Shown here: piece after piece, positions 50,888 through 61,004 of the stretch
How the letters are laid out: each line of letters begins with the position of its first letter
Numbering within the stretch: the stretch's first letter is position 1
Assembly: GCF_019207085.1 (NCBI RefSeq)
Contig: NZ_JAATOM010000005.1
Span: 124,001 to 188,000, forward strand
Source: Variovorax sp. dw_308
GTDB lineage: Bacteria; Pseudomonadota; Gammaproteobacteria; Burkholderiales; Burkholderiaceae_C
Reading direction: 5' to 3'
DNA length: 64,000 bases
The notes under the pieces: generated by a model
Databases searched by the model: none
Told to the model about the DNA's origin: nothing
What the model saw: the letters and a program-made list of their open reading frames with translations, nothing else
Program-made: the position numbers and the translations under genes

Positions 50888-51979
50888 ATGTCAAGCAGCC
50901 CCAGGGCGGAAGCCGCGCCGGACCCCTCCTGGGTCTCGCGCGTGCGCGATGAGATCGACCGGGCCGTCAAGCGCAGCATCAAGGGCGTGGAATACCTGGC
51001 CGCCGAGCCGGCGGAGGTCGGCCCCACGCCCAAGGATGTGATCTACAGCCGCGGCACGCTCAGCCTCTACCACTACCGGCCGATGGCCGACGAGATCTAC
51101 CGGATCCCCTTGCTGCTGGTGATGGCCACGACCAACAAGGCCTACATCTTCGACCTGGCGCCGGGGCAGAGCCTGGTGGAGTTCCTGCTCAAGGCCGGCT
51201 ACGACGTCTACGTGATGGACTGGAACCCGCCGCGCCCCGACGAGGCCGGCCTGCGCTTCGAGGACTACACGCAGCGCTTCATTCCCGAGTGCGTGCGCCG
51301 GGTGCAGGAAGACTCCGGCGTGCAGGACGTCAACATGATCGGCTACTGCATGGGCGGCGTGCTGGCGACCATGTACGCGGCCACGCATGCGGATGGCCCG
51401 GTGAAGAACCTGGTGTGCTTCACCACGCCGATCGACTTCAGCAAGATGACCGAGTTCCAGGCCTGGTCGAACAGGCGGCACTTCAAGGTCGACAAGATGG
51501 CTGACGCCTTCGGCATCGTGCCGGCGCCGATCATCACCAGCGGCTTCGACGCACTGCGGCCCACCGGCCGCCTCACCGGCAACATCCGCCTGTGGGACAA
51601 CCTCTGGAACGACGCCTACGTCAAGCAGTACCGCATGATGGATCGCTGGGGCGCGGAGACCCTGCCGCTGGCGGGTGCGTACTTCAAGCAGACCATCAAG
51701 ACGCTGATGTGGGACAACGCGCTGTTCAACGGCACGCTGAAGATCGGCGGCAAGACGGTGGACCTCGGCAACATCAAGCTGCCGCTGCTGTCGATCGTGG
51801 CGGAGCACGACCACATCGTGCCCTACGACGCCGCGCATCCACTGATGGAGAAGGTCGGCTCGACCGACAAGGAAGAAGTGATTCTGAAGGGGGGACACGT
51901 GAGCCTGGTGGCGGGACCGAACGCCGTCAAGCGCATGTGGCCAAAGCTGGACCAATGGCTCGGAGGACGATCGATATGA
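50888..51979 (+). CDS. phaC: Class III-type poly(3-hydroxyalkanoate) synthase subunit PhaC
   Basis: A 363-residue alpha/beta hydrolase-fold synthase that polymerises hydroxyacyl-CoA at granule surfaces. The nucleophile is Cys154 in the lipase-like box GYCMGG; the predicted general base is Asp308 in VAEHDHIVPYDAAH and His337 in LKGGHVSLVAG completes the triad. Spacing and length match the short class III (Allochromatium-type) PhaC rather than the approximately 600-residue class I enzyme usual in Burkholderiales. It is preceded by a PhaE-like gene and overlaps a GNAT gene (ATGA). Confidence 0.9.
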   Translation: MSSSPRAEAAPDPSWVSRVRDEIDRAVKRSIKGVEYLAAEPAEVGPTPKDVIYSRGTLSLYHYRPMADEIYRIPLLLVMATTNKAYIFDLAPGQSLVEFLLKAGYDVYVMDWNPPRPDEAGLRFEDYTQRFIPECVRRVQEDSGVQDVNMIGYCMGGVLATMYAATHADGPVKNLVCFTTPIDFSKMTEFQAWSNRRHFKVDKMADAFGIVPAPIITSGFDALRPTGRLTGNIRLWDNLWNDAYVKQYRMMDRWGAETLPLAGAYFKQTIKTLMWDNALFNGTLKIGGKTVDLGNIKLPLLSIVAEHDHIVPYDAAHPLMEKVGSTDKEEVILKGGHVSLVAGPNAVKRMWPKLDQWLGGRSI

Positions 51980-52587
51980 AGCAGGCGACTGCCACAAAGA
52001 AGGAAGATACGGCGCACACCTACCCGCGCAGCGTGGACTGCAATGGCACCGAGGTGCAGATCGACCTGCTGCGTGCCGGCGACGAGGCCGAGTTGCTGGC
52101 GTTCGCGCAATCGCTGCCGGAGCACGACCTGCTGTTCATGTCGCGCGACATCGGCCAGCCGCGCGTGGTGAAGGCCTGGATCCGCGAGTCCGTCGAACTG
52201 CGGCGCATGCCGAGCCTGCTGGCGCGCGCGAACGGCAGGGTGATCGGCTGTACCGCGCTGATGCACGACGACCATTCGTGGTCGCCACACGTGGGCGAGT
52301 TGCGCGCGGTGGTCGGCGCCGAGGCGCGCGGTCTCGGGCTGGGGCGGCAGCTCATCCAGGAGGCCTTCACGCAGGCGCTGGCCTCGGGCCTCGACAAGCT
52401 CATGGCCCAGATGACGACCGATCAGCGCGGCGCCATCGCCCTGTTCGAAAGCATGGGCTTCCGCCCCGAAGCCCTGCTCGCCGGCCACGTGCGCGACCGC
52501 AGCGGCCGCAAGCACGACATCGTGGTGCTGAGCCACGACGTGGCGGCGGTGCAGGGGCGGATGGCGGTGATGGGGTTGGGGGAGTAG
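51976..52587 (+). CDS. GNAT-family N-acetyltransferase
   Basis: A 203-residue acetyltransferase. After a 25-residue leader the GNAT fold shows GELRAVVGAEARGLGLGRQL followed by IQEAF, with the R/Q-x-x-G-x-G/A acetyl-CoA loop, and AIALFESMGFRPEALLAGHV near the end. The ATG overlaps the phaC stop, implying co-translation with the PHA synthase. A substrate cannot be named; acetylation of a granule or synthase protein would be speculation. Confidence 0.85.
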   Translation: MKQATATKKEDTAHTYPRSVDCNGTEVQIDLLRAGDEAELLAFAQSLPEHDLLFMSRDIGQPRVVKAWIRESVELRRMPSLLARANGRVIGCTALMHDDHSWSPHVGELRAVVGAEARGLGLGRQLIQEAFTQALASGLDKLMAQMTTDQRGAIALFESMGFRPEALLAGHVRDRSGRKHDIVVLSHDVAAVQGRMAVMGLGE

Positions 52588-52884
52588 GGATGCTTTCGGC
52601 GGAATGGTGAGGCACGTTCTGTTGACCGCGGCGCTCCTTGCTGCGGCGTCCCTCGATGCTTTCGCGGATGGACGCTGCACGCGTGCCCTTCGAGGACCGG
52701 CAGCAAGGCGAAGGCGATGGCGCAGGCCGTGGGCGAGCTCAGCGAGGATCGATGCGGGCATGCCGCAAAGTTATGCCAGATCGGGCCGTGGTGCGAGCGG
52801 CTTCCGGCGGCCGGGCGGCACTCATTGGGTAACCTCCGCGCTGCGCGCTTTGGTGCGAGCGCCTTCGGAGCAGCCGGGCGGCGC
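52588..52884. other. Convergent gap between the GNAT gene and the efflux sensor kinase
   Basis: About 297 bp without a convincing gene. A 36 bp direct repeat occurs twice, at 52790-52825 and 52852-52887 (both start GGTGCGAGCG and end in the pattern GCCGGGCGGC-x-CTCAT); the second copy overlaps the stop codon of the kinase gene. A short plus-strand frame from 52604 begins like a signal peptide (VRHVLLTAALLAAASLDAFA) but runs into arginine-rich noise, so it is not called. Confidence 0.5.
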
Positions 52885-54318
52885 TCATGCCTGTGCGGCC
52901 ACGGGCGAAGTCTTGCCCCGCTCCGCCGGCAGTTCACCAAGCTGGCTGTGCACACGGTCGTCGATGGCGGTCGAGACGCTGAAGCCCACGGTCGTCGTGC
53001 CGTCCTCCGAGTGCGCGAACACCTGGCCGTTGTGCATCACCGCCACCGCCTTTACGATCGACAGGCCCAACCCATGGTTCTCGCCGCTGTTGCGGCGCGA
53101 GGTGTCGACGCGGTAGAAGCGGTCGAACAGGCGCAGCAACGAGTCCGGCGCAATCGTCTCGCTCGGGTTGGTGAAGCTGACCTCCGCAGACCGTTCGCCC
53201 TGCGCGATGTGCACGTCCACGCGCGCGCCGGGCCGCGAATGCTGGATCGCGTTCTGCAGCAGGTTGGTGAGCGCGCGGCGGAACAGCGAGGTCTGGATCG
53301 GCGCGACCGCGTCGCCCTCCACGTGCACCGTCATGCCGGCCTCGTCGAGCAGCAGGTCGAGAAATTCCACCGTCTTGCCGACCTCCTGCGCAATCGACGA
53401 CGCGACCAGGTCGCGCGCCCGCACGCCCTGCTCGGCGCGCGCGAGGAAGAGCATGTCGGCGACGATGGCGCGCAGCCGCTCCAGCTCCTCCAGGTCGGAC
53501 TGCAGCACCTCGCGCAAGGCGTCCGCCGTGCGGGCACGAGCCAGCGCGACCTGCGTCTGGCCGATCATGTTGGCCAGCGGCGTGCGCAGCTCGTGCGCCA
53601 CGTCGTCGCTGAAGGTCGCGAGCTGGCGATAGGCCGCATCGAGCCGGTCGAGCGCGGCGTTGAAGGAGGCGCCCAGGTCGGCCAGCTCACCCGGCAGCGC
53701 GGGCAACTGCAGGCGCTGCTCGCGGTTGTCCGGCCCGATGCGTTGCGCATCCGCCGACAGGCGCTGCACCGGCGCGAGGCCGATGCGCGCGATCCAGTAG
53801 CCGAGCGCGGCCGACAGCGCCGTGCCCAGCAGCGTGAGCATCAGCACCGCGGTGCGGAACTTGCGCAACGTCACGCGGAACGGTTCGGAGTCGACGCCGA
53901 CCACGAAGCGCACCGCCGGCCGCCTGTCGCTGGCCACCAGCGACAGCGTGCGCAAGCGCATGCGCTGGGGCGGCGAACCCACTTCCATCACCACGTCGCC
54001 CTGCTGGTCGGGCGCGATCACCGGCAGGTCGCCACCGAAGCGGTAGGACGGGTTCTCGCTCCACATCCACGAGTGCGTGTGCGAATCGGCAGCGTCGAGC
54101 GTGTCGAGCTTTTCCTGGATGCGCTCGCCGAGGTCGGCGGAACGACCGTGCTGCAGCATGTAGACCATGTCCTCGAGACGCGCGCTGATCTGCTCCTGCT
54201 GGTGCCGCACCAGTTCGTTGGACAGCACATGGTGCAGCGCGCCGCCGATCATCGCGAAGGCCAGCAGCGCGGCCGCCGCGAACATCAGCGCGAGGCGCAC
54301 GGCGATGGACTTCCTCAT
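52885..54318 (-). CDS. Heavy-metal/efflux sensor histidine kinase (CusS-like)
   Basis: A 477-residue membrane kinase. The N-terminal helix (about residues 7-28, LALMFAAAALLAFAMIGGAL) and a second helix near 160-180 bracket a periplasmic sensor loop; a HAMP region follows. The phosphoacceptor is His242 in FSDDVAHELRTPLANMIGQT. The ATPase domain has the N box LTNLLQNAIQHS, F box LLRLFDRFYRVDTSR and G2 HGLGLSIVKAV. The layout matches CusS/CopS/IrlS-type sensors. It is the last gene of the OMF-adaptor-RND-regulator-kinase operon and probably senses the pump's substrate. Confidence 0.93.
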   Translation of the reverse strand: MRKSIAVRLALMFAAAALLAFAMIGGALHHVLSNELVRHQQEQISARLEDMVYMLQHGRSADLGERIQEKLDTLDAADSHTHSWMWSENPSYRFGGDLPVIAPDQQGDVVMEVGSPPQRMRLRTLSLVASDRRPAVRFVVGVDSEPFRVTLRKFRTAVLMLTLLGTALSAALGYWIARIGLAPVQRLSADAQRIGPDNREQRLQLPALPGELADLGASFNAALDRLDAAYRQLATFSDDVAHELRTPLANMIGQTQVALARARTADALREVLQSDLEELERLRAIVADMLFLARAEQGVRARDLVASSIAQEVGKTVEFLDLLLDEAGMTVHVEGDAVAPIQTSLFRRALTNLLQNAIQHSRPGARVDVHIAQGERSAEVSFTNPSETIAPDSLLRLFDRFYRVDTSRRNSGENHGLGLSIVKAVAVMHNGQVFAHSEDGTTTVGFSVSTAIDDRVHSQLGELPAERGKTSPVAAQA

Positions 54319-54336
54319 GGCCGGTCTCGCTGGGGC

Positions 54337-55026
54337 CTAGTCCGTGGTGACGACGTCGCCCCGGTCTTCCAGGACGTAGCCCATGCCGCGGATGGTGTGC
54401 AGCAGGCTGCGCTCGAAGGGCGCGTCGATCTTGGTGCGCAGGCGCTTGATCGCGACCTCGACCACGTTGGTATTGCTGTCGAAGTTCATGTCCCAGACGA
54501 GTTCGGCAATCACCGTCTTCGAGAGGATCTCGCCCTGGCGGCGTGCCAGCACCGCCAGCAGCGCGAATTCCTTGGCCGTGAGGTCGATGCGCTGGCCCTG
54601 TCGCATCGCCTTGCGGCCGATCAGGTCGATGTGCAGGTCGCTCACCCGCAGCAGCGTCGATTCATGGGTGCGCCCCCGCCGCGTCAAGGCCTGCAGCCGC
54701 GCGAGCAGCTCGATGAAGGAGAAGGGCTTGACCAGGTAGTCGTCCGCGCCGTCCTGCAGGCCGCGCACGCGGTCGGCCACGCCGTCGCGCGCGGTGAGCA
54801 TGATCACCGGCGTGTTCTTCACGCTGCGCAGCGACTTGAGGATCGAGAAGCCGTCGAGCCCCGGCAGCATCACGTCGAGCACGATCACGTCGAAGTCGTA
54901 GTGCAGCGCCATGTGCTGCCCGTCGATGCCGTCGAAGGCGAGGTCGACCGTGCAGCCCTGCTCGGTCAGGCCCTGGTGCAGGTACTCGGCCGTCTTGCGC
55001 TCGTCCTCGACGATCAGGACTTTCAT
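54337..55026 (-). CDS. CusR/CopR-type OmpR-family response regulator
   Basis: A 229-residue regulator of the IrlR/CusR/CopR branch. The receiver has Glu7-Asp8 ([11 protein letters not shown]), Asp51 in [14 protein letters not shown] and Lys100 in [11 protein letters not shown]. The winged helix has [38 protein letters not shown] and IRGMGYVLE. The ATG at 55026 sits 20 bp downstream of the RND permease stop and 18 bp separate its own stop from the kinase start. A TGACA-N4-TGTCA site resembling the family's operator lies before the operon. Confidence 0.95.
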   Translation of the reverse strand: MKVLIVEDERKTAEYLHQGLTEQGCTVDLAFDGIDGQHMALHYDFDVIVLDVMLPGLDGFSILKSLRSVKNTPVIMLTARDGVADRVRGLQDGADDYLVKPFSFIELLARLQALTRRGRTHESTLLRVSDLHIDLIGRKAMRQGQRIDLTAKEFALLAVLARRQGEILSKTVIAELVWDMNFDSNTNVVEVAIKRLRTKIDAPFERSLLHTIRGMGYVLEDRGDVVTTD

Positions 55027-55045
55027 CGGATGCTGCCCGCGGTTG

Positions 55046-58000
55046 TCATTCGATGCCGGCTCCCGCGGCCGCCAGCGGCGGAAGGCCCTGGCGTTGCCGG
55101 CGCGCATCCTTGCGGCGCACGTACCAGTGGTGCGCGCGGTCGAGGTAGAGATAGATGATCGGCGTAGTGAAGAGCGTCAGCATCTGCGAGAGGATCAGGC
55201 CGCCCACCATTGCATAGCCCAGCGGCCGGCGCAGTTCGGAGCCGGCGCCGTGGCCCAGCATCAGGGGCAGGCCGCTCAGCAGGGCGCACATGGTGGTCAT
55301 CATGATCGGGCGGAAGCGCAGCACGCAGGCCTCATAGATCGCGTCCTGCGGCGACATGCCCTTGTCGCGCTCGGCGTGCAGTGCGAAGTCAACCATCATG
55401 ATGCCGTTCTTCTTGACGATCCCGATCAGCAAGATGATGCCGATGAGCGCGATCACGCTCAGATCGTACCCGCCGGCCATGAGGATCAGCAATGCGCCCA
55501 CGCCGGCCGAGGGCAGCGTCGAGAGAATGGTCAATGGATGGATGTAGCTCTCGTAGAGCAGGCCCAGCACGATGTAGACCGAGATCAGCGCCGCCGCGAT
55601 CAGGTAGGGCTGCGTGCGCAACGAGTCCCCGAAGGCCTGCGCCGTGCCCTGGAAGGTGCCGCTCAAGGTGGCGGGCACGCCCATCCTCGCCTGCGCCTTG
55701 TTGATCGAGTCCACTGCCTGGCCCAGCGAGGTGCCGGGCTTCAGGTTGAACGACAGCGTCACCGCGGGGAACTGGCCCTGGTGCGCGATGGCGAGGTAGC
55801 CGGTCTTGCTGGTGTCCACGCTCACGAAGGTCGACAGCGGTATCTGCTGGCCGTTGATCGGCGAGGTCAGGTAGAGCCGGCTGAACAGCGACGGGTCCTT
55901 CTGCAGTTCGGGCGTGACTTCGAGCACCACGTTGTAGCTGTTGAGCTGGGTGAAGTACTGCGCGACCTGCCGCTGGCCGATGGCGTCGTAGATGGTCGCA
56001 TCGACCATCGCGGGCGAGATGCCGAAGCTGGACGCGCGCTGGCGGTCGACCGTGACCATCGCGGTCGGTGCGCGGTTCTGCTGGTCGGAGGTGACGTCGG
56101 TCAGCTCAGGCAGCTTCTTGAGGGTGTCGAGCACCTTCGGCGACCACTCGTTGAGCTCGGCCAGGTTCGGGTCGGTCAGCGTGTACTGGTACTGCGTGCG
56201 CGACTGCCGGCCGCCCACCGTGATGTCCTGCCCCGCCTGCATGAACAGCGTGACGCCCTGCACCGCCGCGAGCTTGGGCCGCAGGCGCGCGATGACCTCG
56301 TCGGCATTGGCCGTGCGGCCTTCGTCCTTGGGCCGCAGGCCGATGAAGAAGTTGCCCGAGTTGAAGGTGCTGGCGCCGGCCTGCAGCCCGAAAGTCGACA
56401 CGTCCGGGTCCTGGCGGACGATGTCGGCCATCTGCAGCATGCGCCCATGCATGATCTCGGAGGACGAGTCCTGCGCCGAGTCGGCCGAGCCGAAGATGAA
56501 GCCGGTGTCCTGCTGCGGGAAGAAGCCCTTGGGAATCACGATGAACAGCACCACCGTGGCCATCACCGTCGCGATGAAGCTCATCAGCGTGATGAACGGA
56601 TGGCGCAGCACCACGTGCAGGCCGCGCTTGTAGCCGTTGAGCATGCCCTCGAAGAAGCGCTCGAACATCTGGTACATGCGCCCGTGCTTCTGGTTGTGGT
56701 CCACCGGCTTGAGGAACTTCGCGCACATCATCGGCGTGAGCGTGAGCGAGATGATCACCGACACCGCGATGGTCAGCGTCACCGTCACCGCGAACTCGCG
56801 GAACAGCCGCCCGACGATGCCGCCCATCAGCAGCAGCGGGATGAACACCGCCACCAGCGACACCGAGATCGAGATGATGGTGAAGCCGATCTCGCCCGCG
56901 CCCTGGAGCGCCGCCTCCATCGGCGCCATGCCGTCCTCGATGTGGCGGTAGATGTTCTCCAGCATCACGATCGCATCGTCCACCACGAAGCCGACCGCGA
57001 TGGTCAGCGCCATCAGCGAGAGGTTGTCGAGGCTGTAGCCGACCACGTACATCACGGCGGCGGTGCCCAGCAGCGCGAGCGGGACGGTGACGCTCGGGAT
57101 CAGCGTGACGGTCACGTTGCGCAGGAACACGAAGATCACCATCACCACCAGCGAGATCGACAGGATCAGCGTGAACTCCACGTCCTTGACCGACGCGCGG
57201 ATGGTCTGCGTGCGGTCGATCAGCGTGTCGACCGTGATGCTCGGCGGTATCGCGCCGCGCAGCCTGGGCAGCGCGGCCTGGATGCGGTCGACCGTCTCGA
57301 TCACGTTCGCGCCCGGCTGCTTGGTGATGGCGAGCAGGATCGCGCGGCCGTTGTTGATGTCGGTGTCCTTGTCGGCTGCCGCGCCGGCGTAGCCCCATGC
57401 GGCCACCTTGGCGTTCTCGGGGCCGTCGACGGCCACGCCGACGTCGCGCACGCGCACGGGCGCGCCGTTGCGCCAGGCCAGCACCATGTCGTTCCAGGGC
57501 GCCGCCTTCAGGAGCTGGTCGTTGGTGTAGACGTTGAGCGCCTGGGTCTCGCCGTCGAGCGTGCCGGTGGGCTGGCTCACCGTGGTCTGCGCGATCACGC
57601 CGCGCACGTCTTCCAGGCTCATGCCGATGGCCTTGATCTTGGCCGGGTCGATCTGCACGCGCACGGCGGGCTTCTGCTGGCCGAAGATGTTGACCAGGCC
57701 CACGCCCGCGATGCGCGAGATCTGCTGCGCGAGCACGTTGTCGGCGTAGTCGTTGACCTGGATCAGCGGCAGCACCTTCGACTGCGCGCCGAGGATGAGC
57801 ACCGCCGAATCGGCCGGGTTGATCTTGCGGTAGCTCGGCGGGCTCGGCAGGTTGTTGGGCAACTGCCCGCCCGCCGCGTTGATGGCCGTCTGCACGTCGA
57901 GCGCCGCGGCGTCGATGTTGCGGTCGAGGTCGAACTGCAGCGTGATCTGCGTGAGGCCGAGCGAACTGTTCGACGTCATCTGGCTCAGGCCCGCGATCAG

Positions 58001-58216
58001 CGAGAACTGGCGCTCCAGCGGCTGCGCGACGTTGGAGGCCATGGTCTCCGGGCTCGCACCCGGCAGCCTTCCCGTGACCTGGATGGTCGGGAAGTCGACC
58101 TGCGGCAGCGGCGCGACCGGCAGCAGTGGCCAGGAGACGAGGCCGATCAGCAGGATCGCGAGCGCCAGCAGAGAGGTGCCGATGGGCCGCTTGATGAAAC
58201 CGGCGGAAATGCTCAT
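55046..58216 (-). CDS. RND efflux permease, MdtC-like (HAE1 family)
   Basis: A 1056-residue trimeric inner-membrane drug/proton antiporter. Twelve transmembrane helices with two large periplasmic loops are evident. The N-terminus ([20 protein letters not shown], then [17 protein letters not shown]) is closer to MdtB/MdtC than to AcrB. The proton-relay aspartates lie in [20 protein letters not shown], and the second-half [15 protein letters not shown] is present. Its ATG overlaps the adaptor stop (ATGA). Only one permease is encoded, so the pump is not the MdtBC heteromer. Confidence 0.95.
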   Translation of the reverse strand: MSISAGFIKRPIGTSLLALAILLIGLVSWPLLPVAPLPQVDFPTIQVTGRLPGASPETMASNVAQPLERQFSLIAGLSQMTSNSSLGLTQITLQFDLDRNIDAAALDVQTAINAAGGQLPNNLPSPPSYRKINPADSAVLILGAQSKVLPLIQVNDYADNVLAQQISRIAGVGLVNIFGQQKPAVRVQIDPAKIKAIGMSLEDVRGVIAQTTVSQPTGTLDGETQALNVYTNDQLLKAAPWNDMVLAWRNGAPVRVRDVGVAVDGPENAKVAAWGYAGAAADKDTDINNGRAILLAITKQPGANVIETVDRIQAALPRLRGAIPPSITVDTLIDRTQTIRASVKDVEFTLILSISLVVMVIFVFLRNVTVTLIPSVTVPLALLGTAAVMYVVGYSLDNLSLMALTIAVGFVVDDAIVMLENIYRHIEDGMAPMEAALQGAGEIGFTIISISVSLVAVFIPLLLMGGIVGRLFREFAVTVTLTIAVSVIISLTLTPMMCAKFLKPVDHNQKHGRMYQMFERFFEGMLNGYKRGLHVVLRHPFITLMSFIATVMATVVLFIVIPKGFFPQQDTGFIFGSADSAQDSSSEIMHGRMLQMADIVRQDPDVSTFGLQAGASTFNSGNFFIGLRPKDEGRTANADEVIARLRPKLAAVQGVTLFMQAGQDITVGGRQSRTQYQYTLTDPNLAELNEWSPKVLDTLKKLPELTDVTSDQQNRAPTAMVTVDRQRASSFGISPAMVDATIYDAIGQRQVAQYFTQLNSYNVVLEVTPELQKDPSLFSRLYLTSPINGQQIPLSTFVSVDTSKTGYLAIAHQGQFPAVTLSFNLKPGTSLGQAVDSINKAQARMGVPATLSGTFQGTAQAFGDSLRTQPYLIAAALISVYIVLGLLYESYIHPLTILSTLPSAGVGALLILMAGGYDLSVIALIGIILLIGIVKKNGIMMVDFALHAERDKGMSPQDAIYEACVLRFRPIMMTTMCALLSGLPLMLGHGAGSELRRPLGYAMVGGLILSQMLTLFTTPIIYLYLDRAHHWYVRRKDARRQRQGLPPLAAAGAGIE

Positions 58217-59475
58217 GGCTTTGCTCCCGCGACGGTGGCCGCGCCGCTGGACGGCGATGCGGGCGATGCGGACGATGCTTCGGCCGGCGCCGTCCCGGGC
58301 GCCGCGCTGCCCTTGTTCGATTCCGTGATGCGCGCACCCGGCGTGAGCTTGTACTGGCCGTCAACCACCACGCGCTCACCGGCGTTCAGGCCCTTGTCGA
58401 TGGTGGCCTTGCCGTTGACCGTGTCGGCCACGCCGATCGGCTGCACGCGCACCTTGTCGTCGTCGCCGACCACATAGGCGAAGAAGCCGTCGGGGCCGCG
58501 CTGCACGACGGCGGCAGGCACGGTGAGCGCATCGGCGCGCTGGCCAAGCACCACGCGCGCATCGACCGACTGGCCGGGCCACAGCTTGTGCTCGCCGTTC
58601 GGGAACTGCGCCTTCAGCGCAATGGTGCCGGTGGCGACGTCGATCTGGTTGTTCAGCAGCACCAGCTTGCCGGCCGCCAGCGTCTCGTGCGTGTCGCGGT
58701 CGCTGGCCTGCACCTGCAGCGGCTCCTGCGTGCCGCGCAGCGCCTTGTTCACGGCCTGGAAGCTGCTCTCGGGCAGCGTGAACTGCACGGCGATCGGGTC
58801 GATCTGGTTGATGACCAGCAGGCCGTTGGCATCGGTCGCGTGCACGATGTTGCCGGGGTCGACCAGGCGTGCGCCGATGCGGCCGCTGATGGGCGCGGTG
58901 ATGGTCGTGAAGTCGAGCTGCACCTGAGCGAAGTGGACCTGCGCATCGTCGCTCTTGAGCGCGGCCTGCAGCTGGTTGACCAGCGCCTTCTGCGTGTCGA
59001 GCGTCTGCTGGCTGGTCGCGTCTTCCTTGATGAGGTCGCCGTAGCGCTTGAGGTCGGCCTGTGCGTTGGCCAGCGTGGCCTGGTCCTTGGCCTTCTGCGC
59101 CTGCGCCTGCTCGAGCTGCGCCTGGTAGGTGCGCGGGTCGATGCGCGCCAGCACCTGGCCGGCCTTCACGTCCTGGCCTTCCTTGAAGTCGACGCGGTCG
59201 AGCTGTCCATCGACGCGCGAGCGCACTGTGACGGTCGCCACGGTCATCACCGTGCCGACGTTGCTGCGGGTGACAGGCACGGTCTCGGTCGCGACCTTCG
59301 TCGTGGTCACGGGCACCGACGGCGCAGCCGCGGCCTTGGGTGCCTCGTGCGTGAACAGCTTGCGGCCGAAGAAGAGCAGCAGCGCGACGACGACGAGCAC
59401 CGCCAGCACGGTCGGCCAGGTCTTGCGTCGGTGGGGAGGAAGGTTGGGAGGGGTGGTCGAATCCATGGCGTTCAT
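58213..59475 (-). CDS. RND efflux periplasmic adaptor (membrane fusion protein)
   Basis: A 420-residue HlyD/AcrA-type adaptor linking permease and outer-membrane channel. An N-terminal anchor helix (TWPTVLAVLVVVALLLFF) is followed by the lipoyl half-motifs (VTVRSRVDGQLDRVDFKEGQ and then FTTITAPISGRIGARLVDPG) around an alpha hairpin rich in Gln and Ala (AQLEQAQAQKAKDQATLANA), a beta-barrel and a membrane-proximal domain. The C-terminal tail is Ala/Ser/Pro-rich. The ATG at 59475 is chosen; one at 59466 is equally possible. The frame runs upstream through the OMF gene as a shadow. Confidence 0.93.
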   Translation of the reverse strand: MNAMDSTTPPNLPPHRRKTWPTVLAVLVVVALLLFFGRKLFTHEAPKAAAAPSVPVTTTKVATETVPVTRSNVGTVMTVATVTVRSRVDGQLDRVDFKEGQDVKAGQVLARIDPRTYQAQLEQAQAQKAKDQATLANAQADLKRYGDLIKEDATSQQTLDTQKALVNQLQAALKSDDAQVHFAQVQLDFTTITAPISGRIGARLVDPGNIVHATDANGLLVINQIDPIAVQFTLPESSFQAVNKALRGTQEPLQVQASDRDTHETLAAGKLVLLNNQIDVATGTIALKAQFPNGEHKLWPGQSVDARVVLGQRADALTVPAAVVQRGPDGFFAYVVGDDDKVRVQPIGVADTVNGKATIDKGLNAGERVVVDGQYKLTPGARITESNKGSAAPGTAPAEASSASPASPSSGAATVAGAKP

Positions 59476-59489
59476 TTGCAGTCGTTTGG

Positions 59490-60971
59490 TCACCTGGCGG
59501 CGGATGCCACGGGGCCGGAAGTTGTGGGGCTGGCCGCGGTGCCGGCCTGGATCTGGCTGGCGTCCCAGCCGCCGCCGACGGCCTTGACCAGCGCGACGCT
59601 GGCGGCGTACTGGCGACCCTGCAACTGCAGCGCGGTGCGCTCGTTGTTGAGGGCCAGCGTCTGCGCGGTGATCACCGCGAGGTAGGTGGCAGTGCCGGCG
59701 CGATATTGCGCCAGCGACACGCGCTCCGCCACGCGCGCCGACTGCACGGCGGCGTCCTGCACGGTCCGCTCCTGTGCCAGCAGGTCGAGCGCGGCCAGGT
59801 TGTCCTCGACGTCCTGGAAGCCGGCCAGCACGGTCTGGCGGTATTGCGCGGCCGAGGCGTCGAAGGTGGCACGCGCCTGCGCCACTTGCGCGCTGCGCAA
59901 GCCACCGTCGAACAGCGTGCCCGCCAACGCGGCACCGAGCGACCAGACCTTGTCCGGTGCATTCAGCCAGTTGCCAAGCCCGACGCCCGCGAAGCCGGCC
60001 GCGGCCGACAGCGTGAGGTTCGGGTAGTACGCCGCCTGCGCATAGCCGATGCCGGCGTTGGCCGAGGCGGCGCGGCGCTCGGCGCCAGCGATGTCGGGCC
60101 GTCTTTCGAGCAGTTCCGAGGGCACGCCGACGGGCGTTTGCGGCAGCGTGAGCGCGAGCGCATCGGGCGGCAGCGAGAACTCGGAAGGCGTCTTGCCGAG
60201 CAGCACCGCGATCGCGTGCTCGAGTTGGCGGCGCGCGATCTCGATGTCGATCGCCTGCGCCTGGGCGGCCTGCAAGGTGGTGTTGGCCAGCTCCACGTCG
60301 GCGCGCGTGACGATGCCGGCGCGGTACTGGCTCTGCGTGATCTGCGCCGACTTCTTGAAGGCCTCGACCGTGCGCCCATAGAGCGCCTGCTGCGCGTCGG
60401 CGACGCGCAGCGCGATGTAGTCGGTGGCCATCGAGGCCTGCACCGCGAGGCGGGCCGCGGCAAGGTCGGCCTCGCTCGCCTGCGCCGTGTCGCTCGCGCC
60501 TTCGACGGCGCGGCGGACGCGGCCCCAGAGGTCCGGCTCCCAGCTCGCCTGCACTGACCACGCATGCGAGTCGCCGACCGTGGAGATGCCTTGCGCATTC
60601 TTCGCCCGCGCACGGCCCGCGCCGCCGCTCGCGCCCACGGTGGGATACCAGGCGGACTCGGCGCCTTGCACCAGCGCCTGGGCCTGCCGATAGCGGGCCT
60701 CGGCCAGCCGGATGTCCTGGTTGGCCGTATCGGCCTGCTCGACGAGCGCGTTGAGCCGGGTGTCGCCGTAGGCGGTCCACCACGGCTGGGTGGCATCGAC
60801 GCTGCCCGGCGTGGCCGCCTTCCATTGGCCGCCGCCCTTTGCGTTGTCGCCGATTTCCTTGAAGGTCGGGGCGGTGACGCCCCCGGTCAGCGCGGGGCGC
60901 TGGTAGTCAGGGCCGACGGCACAGCCCGCCAGTGAAGCGGCTGCCAGGGCCAGACACAGTATTCGAAACAT
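59490..60971 (-). CDS. RND efflux outer-membrane lipoprotein (NodT/OprM family)
   Basis: A 493-residue TolC-like channel of the NodT family. The signal peptide MFRILCLALAAASLAGC ends in a lipobox with lipidated Cys17, followed by AVGPDYQRPA, the usual start of these lipoproteins. Two OEP repeats with long coiled helices (SEADLAAARLAVQASMATDY) are present. It is the first gene of the five-gene operon, 14 bp before the adaptor, and has the TGACA-N4-TGTCA operator candidate about 47-60 bp upstream of its ATG. Confidence 0.94.
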   Translation of the reverse strand: MFRILCLALAAASLAGCAVGPDYQRPALTGGVTAPTFKEIGDNAKGGGQWKAATPGSVDATQPWWTAYGDTRLNALVEQADTANQDIRLAEARYRQAQALVQGAESAWYPTVGASGGAGRARAKNAQGISTVGDSHAWSVQASWEPDLWGRVRRAVEGASDTAQASEADLAAARLAVQASMATDYIALRVADAQQALYGRTVEAFKKSAQITQSQYRAGIVTRADVELANTTLQAAQAQAIDIEIARRQLEHAIAVLLGKTPSEFSLPPDALALTLPQTPVGVPSELLERRPDIAGAERRAASANAGIGYAQAAYYPNLTLSAAAGFAGVGLGNWLNAPDKVWSLGAALAGTLFDGGLRSAQVAQARATFDASAAQYRQTVLAGFQDVEDNLAALDLLAQERTVQDAAVQSARVAERVSLAQYRAGTATYLAVITAQTLALNNERTALQLQGRQYAASVALVKAVGGGWDASQIQAGTAASPTTSGPVASAAR

Positions 60972-61004
60972 CGGCCCACTCTAGGAAGCCGGCACGAACG
61001 CCAG

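Noticed and set aside
52604..53116. Possible secreted peptide starting like a signal sequence after the GNAT gene
   Set aside because: The first 22 residues look like a signal peptide, but the rest is arginine-rich, overlaps the kinase gene antisense and has no family features.
54911..58477. 1188-codon plus-strand frame opposite the RND permease
   Set aside because: Antisense of a full, motif-complete RND pump; protein is His/Arg/Asp-rich and shows no family features.
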